NCBI RefSeq assembly: GCF_032586235.1
Contig: NZ_JAWHTD010000001.1
Location: forward strand, 248,001-312,000
Length of the DNA: 64,000 bases
Reading direction: 5' to 3'
DNA from: Aestuariicoccus sp032586235
GTDB lineage: Bacteria; Pseudomonadota; Alphaproteobacteria; Rhodobacterales; Rhodobacteraceae
Made by a program: the position numbers and the translations under genes. The notes under the pieces were generated by a model. The model made no database searches. It saw only the letters and a list, made by a program, of their open reading frames with translations, and was not told the origin of the DNA. Positions 16,707 to 25,553 of this stretch are shown one piece after another; position 1 is the first letter of the stretch, and each line of letters starts with the position of its first letter.

Positions 16707-17690
16707 ATGTCAGAGACCGCAAGAACCGCCATCATCGAGGCCCATGGCGGCCCCGAGCAGTTCAAGATCGTCGAGCGCGAGGTCGGCGAGCCCGGCCCGG
16801 GCGAGATCCGCATCCGCCACAAGGCCTGCGGGCTGAACTTCATCGACGTCTACCAGCGCACCGGGCTTTATCCGATGGAGCTGCCCCATGCGCTGGGCAT
16901 GGAGGCCGCGGGGGTGATCGAGGCGGTGGGCAGCGGTGTCGGCCATCTCAAGGTCGGCGACCGCGCCGCCTATGCCGCGCAGCCGCCGGGCGCCTATTGC
17001 GAGGCCCGCGTGATGCCTGCCGCACAGGTCTGCCCGCTGCCCGATGCGATTTCCTTCGAGGAAGGTGCGGCGATGATGCTCAAGGGGCTGACGGTGCAGT
17101 ACCTTTTCCACCGCACAACGCCGCTCAAGGCCGGGGACACGGTGCTGTTTCACGCCGCCGCCGGGGGCGTTGGATTGCTGGCCTGCCAATGGGCGAAATC
17201 CGAGGGCATCCGCCTGATTGGCACCGCGGGCAGCGACGAGAAATGCCAGCTGGCGCTGGATCACGGCGCGGACGCCTGCATCAACTACCGCACCGAGGAT
17301 TGGCCCGCGCGGGTGCGCGAGCTGACCGAGGGCGCGGGCGTCGACGTGGTGATGGACGCGGTGGGGGCGGACACGTTCGAGGGCTCGCTCGATTCGCTCA
17401 AGCCGCTGGGGATGATGATCTCGTTCGGCAACGCCTCGGGGCCGGTGCCGCCGTTCAACGTCGGGATCCTCGGGCAGAAAGGCTCGCTCAAGATCACGCG
17501 GCCGACGCTCTTTACCCATATCGCCAACCACGACACCTGCCAGGACATGGCGGCGATGCTGTTCGACAAGGTCGGGTCGGGCGCGGTGAAGATCCGCATC
17601 GACCAGCGGTTCCCGCTGGCGGATGTGGCCGAGGCGCATCGCACGCTCGAAGCGCGCAAGACCACGGGGCAGACGATCCTGACGCTGTGA
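16707..17690 (+). CDS. NADPH:quinone oxidoreductase (Qor-type)
   Basis: 327 residues. EIRIRHKACGLNFIDVYQRT, YPMELPHALGMEAAGVIEAV and VLFHAAAGGVGLLACQWAKS (Rossmann) match the zeta-crystallin/QorA family, which reduces quinones by one electron using NADPH. SFGNASGPVPPFN is also typical of QorA. The AGAGGAGG ribosome site is clear upstream of the ATG at 16707. It diverges from the DUF2189 gene with 183 bp between; a small palindrome (GTCTA-TG-TAGAC, 16604-16615) lies there and might be an operator. Confidence 0.92.
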   Translation: MSETARTAIIEAHGGPEQFKIVEREVGEPGPGEIRIRHKACGLNFIDVYQRTGLYPMELPHALGMEAAGVIEAVGSGVGHLKVGDRAAYAAQPPGAYCEARVMPAAQVCPLPDAISFEEGAAMMLKGLTVQYLFHRTTPLKAGDTVLFHAAAGGVGLLACQWAKSEGIRLIGTAGSDEKCQLALDHGADACINYRTEDWPARVRELTEGAGVDVVMDAVGADTFEGSLDSLKPLGMMISFGNASGPVPPFNVGILGQKGSLKITRPTLFTHIANHDTCQDMAAMLFDKVGSGAVKIRIDQRFPLADVAEAHRTLEARKTTGQTILTL

Positions 17691-17709
17691 CCCGGGCGCT
17701 CGCGGGCGC

Positions 17710-18474
17710 TCAGCCCGCGAGGCTTAGAAAGGCGCGGACGGAGTCCTCGAATTCGCGGGGTTTCTCGGCGTGCAGCCAGTGGCCCGCGCCGGGGATCTTG
17801 GCAAACCGCGCCTTGGGGAACAGGGCGCGGATCCGCTCGCGGTGTTCGGGCAGGACGTAATCCGACTGCGCGCCGGACAGAAACAGCACCGGGCCGTCGA
17901 AGCTGGCGTCGATCTGAGGAAAGCCCAGGATCTGCGGCATCGCCTCGGCCAAAGCGTCGAGGTTGAGCCGCCAGCGCTTGCCCGCCACGTCCAGCGACTG
18001 GGTGAAGAAGGCCTGCAAAGCGGGCTCGGGCACGTTCCGGGCCAGCTGCGCCGCCGCGTCCGAGCGTTTGGCGACCTTGTCCAGATCCACCGCGCGCATC
18101 GCCTCGATATACTGGATCTGGGTGTGGCTGTAGGCGACCGGCGCGATGTCGGCCACCAGCAGCGTGTTCACCATCTCGGGGTGTTGCAGCGCCAGCAGCA
18201 TCGCCGCCTTTCCGCCCATGGAATGGCCCACCACGTCGGCGCGGCCGCCGTGGGCGGCGATCACCTGGGCAAGGTCGGCGGCCATGGCCTCGTAGCTGTG
18301 ATCGTCCGACCAGAAGCTGTCGCCGTGGTTGCGCTGGTCGACCGCGATCACCTGCCGTTCGTCCGACAGCCGCTTGGCGATCACGCCCCAGTTGCGGGCC
18401 GAGCCGTAGAGCCCGTGTACGATCAGCAGCGGCGGTCGGTCGGTGGCGGTGCCGTGAAGGATGGTGTTCAGCAT
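17710..18474 (-). CDS. Alpha/beta-fold hydrolase (YbfF-like esterase)
   Basis: 254 residues from the ATG at 18474. PPLLIVHGLYGSARNWGVIA (oxyanion region), DQRNHGDS, the nucleophile elbow DVVGHSMGGKAAMLLAL, and the terminal IPGAGHWLHAEKP with the catalytic His match YbfF-like acyl esterases. Substrate unknown. The stop lies only 19 bp from that of the converging quinone reductase. A start six codons upstream (18492) is possible but adds nothing conserved. Confidence 0.88.
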   Translation of the reverse strand: MLNTILHGTATDRPPLLIVHGLYGSARNWGVIAKRLSDERQVIAVDQRNHGDSFWSDDHSYEAMAADLAQVIAAHGGRADVVGHSMGGKAAMLLALQHPEMVNTLLVADIAPVAYSHTQIQYIEAMRAVDLDKVAKRSDAAAQLARNVPEPALQAFFTQSLDVAGKRWRLNLDALAEAMPQILGFPQIDASFDGPVLFLSGAQSDYVLPEHRERIRALFPKARFAKIPGAGHWLHAEKPREFEDSVRAFLSLAG

Positions 18475-18603
18475 GGCCGCGTCATAGCGCATTTGGGCGG
18501 CGGGGGGCCAGAGCCTTGGCGCAAAGCCGCGAAAGTCGCGGTGGATCGGGCGGTCGGCCTGCGGGCCCCGGGACCCCGAACCGGCAGGTGCGGGTGCAGC
18601 GGA

Positions 18604-19017
18604 TCATGCCTCGTCGCTGCGGGGGCCCGCATAATCGGCGTCGGTGACCTTTTCCAGCCAGTCGGCGGCGGAGCCGTCCTGCGCCTCTTGCATGGCCAGG
18701 TGGGTCATGGCGCAATCGGGCGCGGCCCCGTGCCAGTGCTTTTCGCCAGGCGCGAACCAGACCGTGTCGCCGGGGCGCAGGGTCTGGATGCGCTCGCCTT
18801 CTTTCTGCGCCAGGCCAAGACCCGAGACGATCAGCAGGGTCTGGCCCAGCGGATGCGTATGCCAGGCGGTGCGCGCGTCGGGCTCGAAGGTCACCAGCAA
18901 GGCATGGAGCCGCGACGGAGGCTCGCCCGCGATCACCGGGTCAAAGCGCACCTGACCGGTGAAATAGTCGGGGTTCGGCGTTTGCGAGGGGCGGCTGCCG
19001 GCGCGGTGGATGATCAT
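18604..19017 (-). CDS. Cupin-domain protein (mandelonitrile-lyase/quercetinase-like)
   Basis: 137 residues forming one cupin barrel. Motif 1 is TAWHTHPLGQTLLIVSGLG and motif 2 is PGDTVWFAPGEKHWHGAAPD; the His and Glu/Gln residues would bind a metal. The spacing and the VRFDPVIAGEPPSRLHALLV start resemble small cupins annotated as carboxymuconolactone-associated or (R)-mandelonitrile lyase-like proteins. The true reaction is unknown. It is upstream of the hydrolase at 17710 on the same strand, with a 129-bp gap (18475-18603). Confidence 0.85.
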   Translation of the reverse strand: MIIHRAGSRPSQTPNPDYFTGQVRFDPVIAGEPPSRLHALLVTFEPDARTAWHTHPLGQTLLIVSGLGLAQKEGERIQTLRPGDTVWFAPGEKHWHGAAPDCAMTHLAMQEAQDGSAADWLEKVTDADYAGPRSDEA

Positions 19018-19140
19018 GGGGCGGCTCCTGTCGGCGGGATGGGGTTGGGGTCACCCTACGCGATGGGGCGCGTTTGGCCAGTGGGGGTGTGTGCCCGGGG
19101 GCGTATGTTGTCCGCGAAACGGGTGACACAGGCCGCGACC

Positions 19141-19300
19141 CGCGCCTGCCCGTGGGGTGGCGCTGCAACCGCAGGTCAGTGCGCTTTATCCCCGCCAAGT
19201 CATTGCACCGAACGAACGATGCGCCCACATCGGCCAAAGCGCCAGCCCGCCGGGACGGGCAGGCGCTGGTCGCGGCGGCCTGCGGCCTTGATTCCGCGAC
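19141..19300 (+). repeat. ~165-bp dispersed repeat, copy A
   Basis: Copy A runs from CGCCTGCCCGTGGGGTGGCG through TTTATCCCCGCCAAGTCATT to GGCGGCCTGCGGCCTTGATT. Copies B (25378-25540, same orientation) and C (27975-28140, opposite orientation) share the same order of blocks. The most conserved part is a hairpin with AGCGCC-GCCCG arms around a short loop (about 19238-19267). It occupies most of the 331-bp gap 19018-19348, which holds no gene; the short open frames through it encode the same nonsense peptide as in the other copies. Confidence 0.88.
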
Positions 19301-19348
19301 CTGATGATTGGCGTTGCCGGACGTCGCCTGTCGTGCAGGGCCGACCGT

Positions 19349-20020
19349 TCAGCGCGCCGCCCTGTCCTCCGGCGGCTTCCGCAACCCTGCCAGCTGGCCG
19401 CTTTCCAACGCCTGGCGATGGATCACGCCCAGATGCGCCGGGATCACCGGCAGGTCGAGCACCCGCGCCATCGCCATCCGGTGGTTGCCGTTGCCCGCCA
19501 GAAGCGGCAGGCCGTCGCGGTCGATATGCACGAAGACGCCGCCATGTTCGCGGCGCAGGTGATCCGGCAGATCGCGCATCCGTTCGAACCGGCCGGTCCG
19601 GCGCAGATGGTCGAACAGCGCGTCCATCCGCGCATAGCGGGCGACGATGTCGTCGCGGGTCTTGCAGCCGTCCGCCGGTTTGCCCTCGGCGATGCGGCGG
19701 AGCATCTCGTCGTAGATGCCGGTCTCGTCCCAGGGCACGCCCTGGGCGAAATGCGCGACGCAGGCGTCGTATTTCACCGTGCCCTCCAGCGGGCGGCGCT
19801 GCCTGTCCCAGTCGCCGCCCAGCACCAGCCCGCTGTGCCGGCGGCGGTAATCGTGGGCCCTGGTGCGCTGGAACACATGGGTCACGTCGCGAGGGCGGAT
19901 CCAGATCGTCTCGTCGCTGAGCGGCGCGCCCGCGCCGAAGCGCAGACGGTTCATCAAGTCGCGCAGCGCCTTGCGGTGCGCCTGCGCCTCGATCAGCCGG
20001 TGCAGATGGGTCAGCTTCAT
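19349..20020 (-). CDS. ParB-like-fold protein of unknown function
   Basis: 223 residues. I do not recognise a named family. The protein is basic, opens MKLTHLHRLIEAQAHRKALR and has an internal IWIRPRDVTHVFQRTRAHDY. Near the C-terminus LPLLAGNGNHRMAMARVLDL resembles the GNHRLAAA loop of ParB/sulfiredoxin-type proteins, where the motif binds nucleotide. The start at 20020 is the Met before the first conserved-looking helix; the frame stays open far upstream only because it is the shadow of the flavoprotein gene. It lies just downstream of that gene (32-bp gap), so the two may be cotranscribed. Confidence 0.7.
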   Translation of the reverse strand: MKLTHLHRLIEAQAHRKALRDLMNRLRFGAGAPLSDETIWIRPRDVTHVFQRTRAHDYRRRHSGLVLGGDWDRQRRPLEGTVKYDACVAHFAQGVPWDETGIYDEMLRRIAEGKPADGCKTRDDIVARYARMDALFDHLRRTGRFERMRDLPDHLRREHGGVFVHIDRDGLPLLAGNGNHRMAMARVLDLPVIPAHLGVIHRQALESGQLAGLRKPPEDRAAR

Positions 20021-20052
20021 CGCCGAGAGGTATGGCGCGGCCGAACGCCCTG

Positions 20053-21237
20053 TCAAGCGGCGCGCGCAGCGATGGCGCGGCCCGCCGCCACGCCCGAGGC
20101 CCAGGCCCACTGGAAGTTGTAGCCGCCCAGCCAGCCGGTCACGTCCACGGCCTCGCCGATGAAATAGAGCCCCGGGACGGTCTTCGACATCATCGTCTTG
20201 GAGCTGAGCCCGCCGGTGTCGACGCCGCCCAGGGTGACCTCGGCGGTGCGGTAGCCTTCGGAGCCGGTGGGCGTCAGCCGCCATTGGCCGAGCGCGGTGC
20301 AGAGCGCGTCTATGCGGCGGTCGGAGAGGTCGGCGACGTTGCCGGTGAGGTCGTACAGCCCGCCCAGATGCTCGACCAGCCGCGCGGGCAGGTGGCGCGC
20401 CAGCTCGGTGGTCAGCGCGCGGCGGCCGTGGCTCTGGCGCTGATCGTGCAGGATTTCGGCCAATGGGGTGTCGGGCAAGAGGTCGAGCTCGATCGTCCCG
20501 CCCTCGCGCCAATAGCTCGAGATTTGCAGGATCGCGGGGCCGGATAACCCGCGGTGGGTGAAAAGCAGCGCCTCGTCGAAGCTGGCCGCTTCGTTGTGGA
20601 CCCGCGACTTGACCGACACGCCCGAGAGGCCCGCGAAGGGATTGTCCGAAAAGGTCAGCGGCACCAGCGCGGGGCGGGTTTCGGTGACGTCATGGCCGAA
20701 CTGGTGGGCGATGTCGTAGGCCAGGCCGGTGGCGCCCATCTTGGGGATGGATTTGCCCCCCGTGGCCACCACCAACGCATCGGCGGTGACGCGGCGGCGG
20801 GCGCCGTCGCGTTCCAGCACGGCGGTAAAGCGCGCGCCGTCGTGGGTCAGATCGGCCAGCGCGGTCTGCAGCCAGAGCTCGGCCCCGGCGGCGGCCATCT
20901 CGGCGCGCAGCATGTCGACGATCTGGGTGGCCTTGCCGTCGCAGAAGAGCTGGCCCAGCGTCTTTTCGTGCCAGGCGATGCGGTGGCGGTCGACGAGGTC
21001 GATGAAATCCCAGGGCGTGTAGCGGCTGAGCGCGGATTTGTGGAAATGCCGGTTCTGCCCGAGGAACTGGTGAAAGTCGCAGCGGGTGTTGGTGAAATTG
21101 CAGCGCCCGCCGCCCGAGATGCGGATCTTTTCGCCCGGGGCGCGGGCGTGGTCGATGACCAGCGTGCCGGCGCCTGCGCGGCAAGCGGCCATCATGCCGG
21201 CGGCGCCGGCCCCGAGGATGAGCGTGGGGACATGCAT
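20053..21237 (-). CDS. BaiN/HI0933-type NAD(P)/FAD-dependent oxidoreductase
   Basis: 394 residues. The N-terminal TLILGAGAAGMMAACRAGAG binds FAD, and GEKIRISGGGRCNFTNTRCD is the hallmark of the HI0933/BaiN flavoprotein family. The C-terminal GGVDTGGLSSKTMMSK and GLYFIGEAVDVTGWLGGYNF complete the pattern. The family's physiological reaction is poorly defined; one member reduces bile acids. The ATG at 21237 is chosen because it starts directly at the Rossmann strand. It diverges from ftsW; the 223-bp gap holds two inverted palindromic repeats. Confidence 0.92.
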   Translation of the reverse strand: MHVPTLILGAGAAGMMAACRAGAGTLVIDHARAPGEKIRISGGGRCNFTNTRCDFHQFLGQNRHFHKSALSRYTPWDFIDLVDRHRIAWHEKTLGQLFCDGKATQIVDMLRAEMAAAGAELWLQTALADLTHDGARFTAVLERDGARRRVTADALVVATGGKSIPKMGATGLAYDIAHQFGHDVTETRPALVPLTFSDNPFAGLSGVSVKSRVHNEAASFDEALLFTHRGLSGPAILQISSYWREGGTIELDLLPDTPLAEILHDQRQSHGRRALTTELARHLPARLVEHLGGLYDLTGNVADLSDRRIDALCTALGQWRLTPTGSEGYRTAEVTLGGVDTGGLSSKTMMSKTVPGLYFIGEAVDVTGWLGGYNFQWAWASGVAAGRAIAARAA

Positions 21238-21278
21238 CCCCCGCTGGTGCCACGGACGTGGCGCGAAGGGAAGGGGGC

Positions 21279-21304
21279 GGTGCGCCGTGAAGGCGCACCC
21301 TACG
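21279..21304 (+). repeat. GTAGGGTGCGCA palindromic repeat, copy 2
   Basis: The form GGTGCGCC-N-GGCGCACCCTAC matches the family at 6640. It is paired head-to-head with the copy at 21321 in the gap between the flavoprotein gene and ftsW. Confidence 0.85.
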
Positions 21305-21320
21305 GCGTTTCGCCCGGCCT

Positions 21321-21347
21321 CGTAGGGTGCGCATTCATGCGCACCGC
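21321..21347 (-). repeat. GTAGGGTGCGCA palindromic repeat, copy 3 (inverted)
   Basis: CGTAGGGTGCGCATTCATGC followed by GCACC is the family in opposite orientation to copy 2, 16 bp away. The pair could form a larger cruciform-like structure upstream of ftsW. Confidence 0.85.
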
Positions 21348-21460
21348 GCCGTGTCGGGCCGGGCGAATCGCTTTTGTCTGGTCCGGCGGGGCGAAATCCG
21401 TTAGTGTCCCGACCAGACCCGGAAAACGGGCGATCGAGAGGCAGTTCAGGCGGTGTTCCC

Positions 21461-22633
21461 ATGACGGAAATGGTCTATGGCGCGGTACCCGTGCGCAATG
21501 TCGAGCCGGTCTTGCCGAAATGGTGGCGGACGGTCGACAAATGGTCGTTGTCCTGCGTGTTCATGCTCTTCGGCATCGGCATTCTGCTGGGGCTCGCGGC
21601 CTCGCCGCCGCTGGCCGAGCGCAACGGTTTCGGGCCGTTCCACTATGTCGAGCGTCAGGCGGTCTTTGGCGGGCTGGCGCTGAGCGCAATGCTGATCACC
21701 TCGATGATGAGCCCGGTCGTGGTGCGGCGGCTGGCGGTATTGGGCTTCCTCGGCGCTTTCGTGGCGCTGGCGCTGCTGCCTTTCTTCGGCACCGATTTCG
21801 GCAAGGGGGCGGTGCGATGGTACAGCCTCGGCTTTGCGTCGTTGCAGCCGTCGGAGTTTCTCAAGCCCGCCTTCGTGATCGTGGCGGGCTGGTTGATCGC
21901 GGCAGCGCAGGATCTGGGCGGGCCGCCGGGCCGGCTTTACTCCTTTGCGCTGACCGTGGCGATCGTGCTGATGCTGGCGATGCAGCCCGACTTCGGGCAG
22001 GCGGCGCTGGTGCTTTTCGGCTGGGGCGTGATGTGGTTCGTGGGCGGCGCGCCGATCGTGCTGTTGCTGGCGCTGGCGGGGATCGTCGTTTTCGCGGGCA
22101 CCCTGGCCTATGAATATTCCGAGCATTTCGCGCGCCGGATCGACGGCTTTCTGAACCCCGAGCTCGATCCGACCACGCAGCTGGGCTATGCCACCAACGC
22201 CATTCAGGAGGGCGGCTTTTTCGGGGTCGGCGTGGGCGAGGGCCAGGTGAAATGGTCGCTGCCCGATGCCCATACGGATTTCATCATCGCCGTGGCGGCC
22301 GAGGAATACGGGCTGATCCTGGTGCTGTGCATCATCGTGCTTTACGCCACCATCGTGGTGCGCAGTCTTGTGCGCTTGATCCGCGAGCGCGATCCCTTTA
22401 TCCGGCTGGCCGGGACGGGTCTGGCCTGCATGTTCGGCGTGCAGGCGATGATCAACATGGGGGTTGCGGTGCGGCTCTTGCCGGCGAAGGGCATGACGCT
22501 GCCCTTCGTCAGCTACGGCGGATCCTCGCTGATTGCCGGGGGGATCGCGCTGGGCATGTTGCTGGCCTTTACAAGGACCCGTCCGCAGGGCGAGATAGGC
22601 GACATTCTGCGGGGACGTCTGCGCCCGCAGTAA
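21461..22633 (+). CDS. ftsW: FtsW, SEDS-family peptidoglycan polymerase
   Basis: 390 residues with about ten membrane helices. The SEDS signatures are present: FGKGAVRWYSLGFASLQPSEFLKPAFV and MQPDFGQAALVLFGWG in the middle and LPFVSYGGSSLIAGGIALGM near the C-terminus. FtsW polymerises septal glycan strands together with FtsI. The ATG at 21461 gives MTEMVYGAVPVRNVEP, a normal cytoplasmic N-terminus. It is the first gene of the truncated murein cluster; murG follows 66 bp later. Confidence 0.95.
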   Translation: MTEMVYGAVPVRNVEPVLPKWWRTVDKWSLSCVFMLFGIGILLGLAASPPLAERNGFGPFHYVERQAVFGGLALSAMLITSMMSPVVVRRLAVLGFLGAFVALALLPFFGTDFGKGAVRWYSLGFASLQPSEFLKPAFVIVAGWLIAAAQDLGGPPGRLYSFALTVAIVLMLAMQPDFGQAALVLFGWGVMWFVGGAPIVLLLALAGIVVFAGTLAYEYSEHFARRIDGFLNPELDPTTQLGYATNAIQEGGFFGVGVGEGQVKWSLPDAHTDFIIAVAAEEYGLILVLCIIVLYATIVVRSLVRLIRERDPFIRLAGTGLACMFGVQAMINMGVAVRLLPAKGMTLPFVSYGGSSLIAGGIALGMLLAFTRTRPQGEIGDILRGRLRPQ

Positions 22634-22646
22634 CGGTCGGGAGCAG

Positions 22647-22673
22647 CGGTGCGCAGTGAATGCGCACCCTACG
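22647..22673 (+). repeat. GTAGGGTGCGCA palindromic repeat, copy 4
   Basis: CGGTGCGCAGTGAATGCGCA followed by CCCTACG fills the middle of the 66-bp gap between ftsW and murG, starting 13 nt after the ftsW stop. It would form a hairpin in the ftsW-murG mRNA. Confidence 0.87.
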
Positions 22674-22699
22674 CAGAGCAAGGGGCTGAGAGGCGCGGC

Positions 22700-23839
22700 A
22701 TGGCAGAAAGGTTTCGCCCCCCGTTGGTGGTGATCGCCGCGGGCGGCACCGGGGGGCACATGTTCCCCGCGCAGGCCCTGGCCGAGGTGCTGCTGCGCCG
22801 TGGCTGGCGCGTCCGGCTGTCGACCGATGCGCGTGGCGTGCGCTATGCCGGGGGCTTTCCCCCTGCGGTCGATATCGAGGAGGTGAGCAGCGCCACCTTT
22901 GCGCGCGGCGGCGTTGCGGCCCGCGCGCTGGCGCCCTTCCGCATCTTGGCAGGCATAGCGGCGATGGCCTGGCGGCTGTGGCGCGACCGGCCCGACGTGG
23001 TCGTGGGCTTTGGCGGTTATCCGTCGATCCCGGCGCTGGCCGCCGCCTGGCTCTTGCGCCTGCCGCGGATGATCCACGAGCAGAACGGCGTTCTGGGGCG
23101 GGTCAACCGGCTCTTTGCCACGCGTGTCGACACGGTCGCCTGCGGCACCTGGCCCACCGATCTGCCCGAGGGCGTCGAGGGCGTGCATGTGGGCAACCCG
23201 GTGCGGCAGGCGGTTCGCGACCGCGCCGGTGCCGGCTACATCGTGCCGGGCGATTATCCCATGTCGCTTCTGGTGATCGGCGGCAGCCAGGGCGCGCGCA
23301 TCCTTTCGGACATCGTGCCCCCCGCCATCGCGGCCCTGCCCATCGGCATGCTGCGCCGTCTGCGCGTCAGCCACCAGGCCCGCGACGAGGACGGCGATCG
23401 CGTCGCCGCCTATTACGCCGAGAACGGCATCGACGCCGACGTGCAGCCTTTCTTCCAGGACGTGCCCGCCCGCATGAGCGAGGCCCAGCTGGTGATCTCG
23501 CGTTCGGGCGCATCTTCCGTGGCCGATATCTCGGTCATCGGGCGGCCCGCCATCCTGATCCCCTATGCCGCCGCCACCGGCGATCACCAGACCGCCAATG
23601 CCCGCGGGCTGGTCGAGGCCGGCGCCGCCATCCGCATCCCCGAGGCCAGGCTGACCATCGAGGCGCTGACCGAGGCGATCGTGGCCGTCCTGGGCAACCC
23701 CGAAGGCGCGGCGCTGATGACCCGCGCGGCCTTGTCCGTCGCGAAACCCGACGCCGCGCTGGAACTGGCGGCGCTGGTCGAGGACCTGGCCGGGGTCGAC
23801 CGCCACCCCGAAGGCACCGACGGGGAACAGAGCAGATGA
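22700..23839 (+). CDS. murG: MurG, lipid II synthase
   Basis: 379 residues. The N-terminal PLVVIAAGGTGGHMFPAQAL is the MurG glycine-rich loop, GGYPSIPALAAAW and RMIHEQNGVLGRVNRLFA are the acceptor side, and LLVIGGSQGARILSDIVP and VISRSGASSVADISVIGRPA form the UDP-GlcNAc site. It transfers GlcNAc to lipid I on the inner face of the membrane. The ATG at 22700 is preceded by GAGAGGCGC. The stop overlaps a possible alternative murC start (ATGA at 23836). Confidence 0.95.
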   Translation: MAERFRPPLVVIAAGGTGGHMFPAQALAEVLLRRGWRVRLSTDARGVRYAGGFPPAVDIEEVSSATFARGGVAARALAPFRILAGIAAMAWRLWRDRPDVVVGFGGYPSIPALAAAWLLRLPRMIHEQNGVLGRVNRLFATRVDTVACGTWPTDLPEGVEGVHVGNPVRQAVRDRAGAGYIVPGDYPMSLLVIGGSQGARILSDIVPPAIAALPIGMLRRLRVSHQARDEDGDRVAAYYAENGIDADVQPFFQDVPARMSEAQLVISRSGASSVADISVIGRPAILIPYAAATGDHQTANARGLVEAGAAIRIPEARLTIEALTEAIVAVLGNPEGAALMTRAALSVAKPDAALELAALVEDLAGVDRHPEGTDGEQSR

Positions 23840-23865
23840 GAGATGATCACAAGGGAGAGCCGACC

Positions 23866-25263
23866 ATGTCCGCCGCCACCAAACTGCCCGGAGACGTGGG
23901 CCCCATCCATTTCGTCGGCATCGGCGGCATCGGCATGTCGGGCATCGCCGAGGTGCTGCTGAACCACGGCTACGTGGTGCAGGGCTCCGACCTCAAGGCC
24001 TCGAAGATCACCGAGCGGCTCAAGACCCTGGGCGCGCATGTGTTCGAGGGCCAGAAGGCCGAAAACCTCGACAAGGCCGAAGTGGTGGTGATCAGCTCGG
24101 CCATCAAGCCGGGCAACCCCGAACTGGACGAGGCGCGCAGGCGGGGCCTGCCGGTGGTGCGCCGGGCCGAGATGCTGGCCGAGCTCATGCGGCTGAAATC
24201 CAACGTGGCGGTGGCCGGCACCCACGGCAAGACCACGACCACCACGATGGTCGCCACGCTGCTGGACGCGGGCAATTTCGACCCCACCGTGGTCAACGGC
24301 GGGATCATCCACGCCTATGGCTCGAACGCGCGGGTGGGTCTGGGCGAATGGATGGTGGTCGAGGCCGACGAGAGCGACGGCACCTTCAACCGCCTGCCCG
24401 CGACCATCGCCATCGTCACCAACATCGACCCCGAGCATATGGAGCATTGGGGCGATTTCGACACGCTGCGGCAGGGCTTCTACGATTTCGTCTCGAACAT
24501 TCCGTTCTACGGGCTGGCGGTCTGCTGCACCGACCACGAAGAGGTGCAGCGGCTGGTGGGCCGCATCACCGACCGCCGCATCGTGACCTACGGCTTCAAC
24601 GCCCAGGCCGACGTGCGCGCGGTGAACCTGCGCTACGAAAAGGGCGTGGCGCATTTCGACATCGCGCTGCAGGCCGACGAGCTGGTGATCGAGGGCTGCA
24701 CCCTGCCGATGCCCGGCGATCACAACGTCTCGAACGCGCTGGCGGCGGTGGCGGTGGCGCGGCATCTGGGGATGGCGCCCGACGCGATCCGCGCGGCCCT
24801 TGCGGCCTTCGGCGGCGTCAACCGGCGCTTTACCCGGGTGGGCGAGGTGAACGGCGTGACCGTCATCGACGATTACGGCCACCACCCGGTCGAGATCGCG
24901 GCGGTGCTGAAAGCCGCGCGGCAGGCCAGCGACGGGCGGGTGATCGCGGTGCACCAGCCGCACCGGTACTCGCGGCTTTCGAGCCTCTTCGACGATTTCT
25001 GCGCCTGCTTCAACGAGGCCGACGTGGTCGCCATCGCCGAGGTCTTCGCCGCGGGCGAAGAGCCTATCGAGGGCGCGTCGCGCGACGATCTGGTGGCCGG
25101 GCTGATCCGCCACGGCCACCGCCACGCCCGCGCCATCCGCGACGAGGACGATCTGGAGCGTCTGGTGCGCGAACAGGCCAAACCGGGCGACATGGTGGTC
25201 TGCCTCGGCGCGGGCACGATCAGCACCTGGGCCAACAACCTGCCCGAGCGGCTGTCGCGCTGA
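23866..25263 (+). CDS. murC: MurC, UDP-N-acetylmuramate-L-alanine ligase
   Basis: 465 residues. IHFVGIGGIGMSGIAEVLLN at the N-terminus, the ATP loop VAGTHGKTTTTTMVATLL (residues 118-126 core), VVEADESDGTFNRLPATIAI and VIDDYGHHPVEI are all MurC motifs. It adds the first amino acid of the stem peptide. The ATG at 23866 follows AGGGAG at 8-9 nt. An ATG at 23836 overlapping the murG stop would add ten residues (MRDDHKGEPT) and permit translational coupling; I prefer 23866 for its ribosome site. In relatives a DUF2484 gene and murB normally follow; here they do not follow directly. Confidence 0.95.
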   Translation: MSAATKLPGDVGPIHFVGIGGIGMSGIAEVLLNHGYVVQGSDLKASKITERLKTLGAHVFEGQKAENLDKAEVVVISSAIKPGNPELDEARRRGLPVVRRAEMLAELMRLKSNVAVAGTHGKTTTTTMVATLLDAGNFDPTVVNGGIIHAYGSNARVGLGEWMVVEADESDGTFNRLPATIAIVTNIDPEHMEHWGDFDTLRQGFYDFVSNIPFYGLAVCCTDHEEVQRLVGRITDRRIVTYGFNAQADVRAVNLRYEKGVAHFDIALQADELVIEGCTLPMPGDHNVSNALAAVAVARHLGMAPDAIRAALAAFGGVNRRFTRVGEVNGVTVIDDYGHHPVEIAAVLKAARQASDGRVIAVHQPHRYSRLSSLFDDFCACFNEADVVAIAEVFAAGEEPIEGASRDDLVAGLIRHGHRHARAIRDEDDLERLVREQAKPGDMVVCLGAGTISTWANNLPERLSR

Positions 25264-25274
25264 CGTCTGTGCAG

Positions 25275-25354
25275 GCGCAACACGGCCCCGGGCCCGACCC
25301 GGGGCCTCCCGGTTTGCCATAAGGCTCCGGGTCGGGCCCGGGGCCGTGTTGCGC
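25275..25354. terminator. Large perfect inverted repeat downstream of murC
   Basis: Two perfectly complementary 28-nt arms (25275-25302 and 25327-25354), each beginning or ending with GCGCAACACGG or its complement, with a 24-nt loop. The left arm begins 12 bp after the murC stop. It would fold into an exceptionally stable hairpin and probably terminates murC transcription. Its size exceeds ordinary terminators and it directly precedes repeat copy B. Confidence 0.8.
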
Positions 25355-25377
25355 ACGTGATCGACGTGGCGACCGGC

Positions 25378-25540
25378 ACCTGCCCGTGGGATGGCGCGGC
25401 AACCTGGGGTCATTTACTTTATCGTCGGCAAGTCATTGCTTCGAAGGGGCGGCGTGCTGTCCTCCCCAAAGCGCCAGCCCGCCGGGACGGGCAGGCGCTG
25501 ACAGCAGGCGGCCTGCGGCCTTGTCCCGCGACGCGAGGCG
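25378..25540 (+). repeat. ~165-bp dispersed repeat, copy B
   Basis: Same block order as copy A: CACCTGCCCGTGGGATGGCG, then TTACTTTATCGTCGGCAAGT, then the AGCGCC/GCCCG hairpin at about 25470-25499, then GGCGGCCTGCGGCCTTG. It ends 13 bp before the start of the 533-aa gene and so may provide that gene's upstream region. It lies in inverted orientation to copy C, 2.4 kb away. Confidence 0.88.
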
Positions 25541-25553
25541 TTGAAAGGCCGTT

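Noticed and set aside
19074..19304. Short open frames through the dispersed repeats (also 25357-25572 and 27704-28147) giving a shared KAPAR-DGQAL peptide.
   Set aside because: The similarity comes from the repeat DNA itself. Frames start in different places, lack ribosome sites and encode no plausible protein.
21446..23806. A 786-codon leftward frame opposite ftsW-murG.
   Set aside because: Shadow: it spans two real genes and their gap, and has no recognisable domain.
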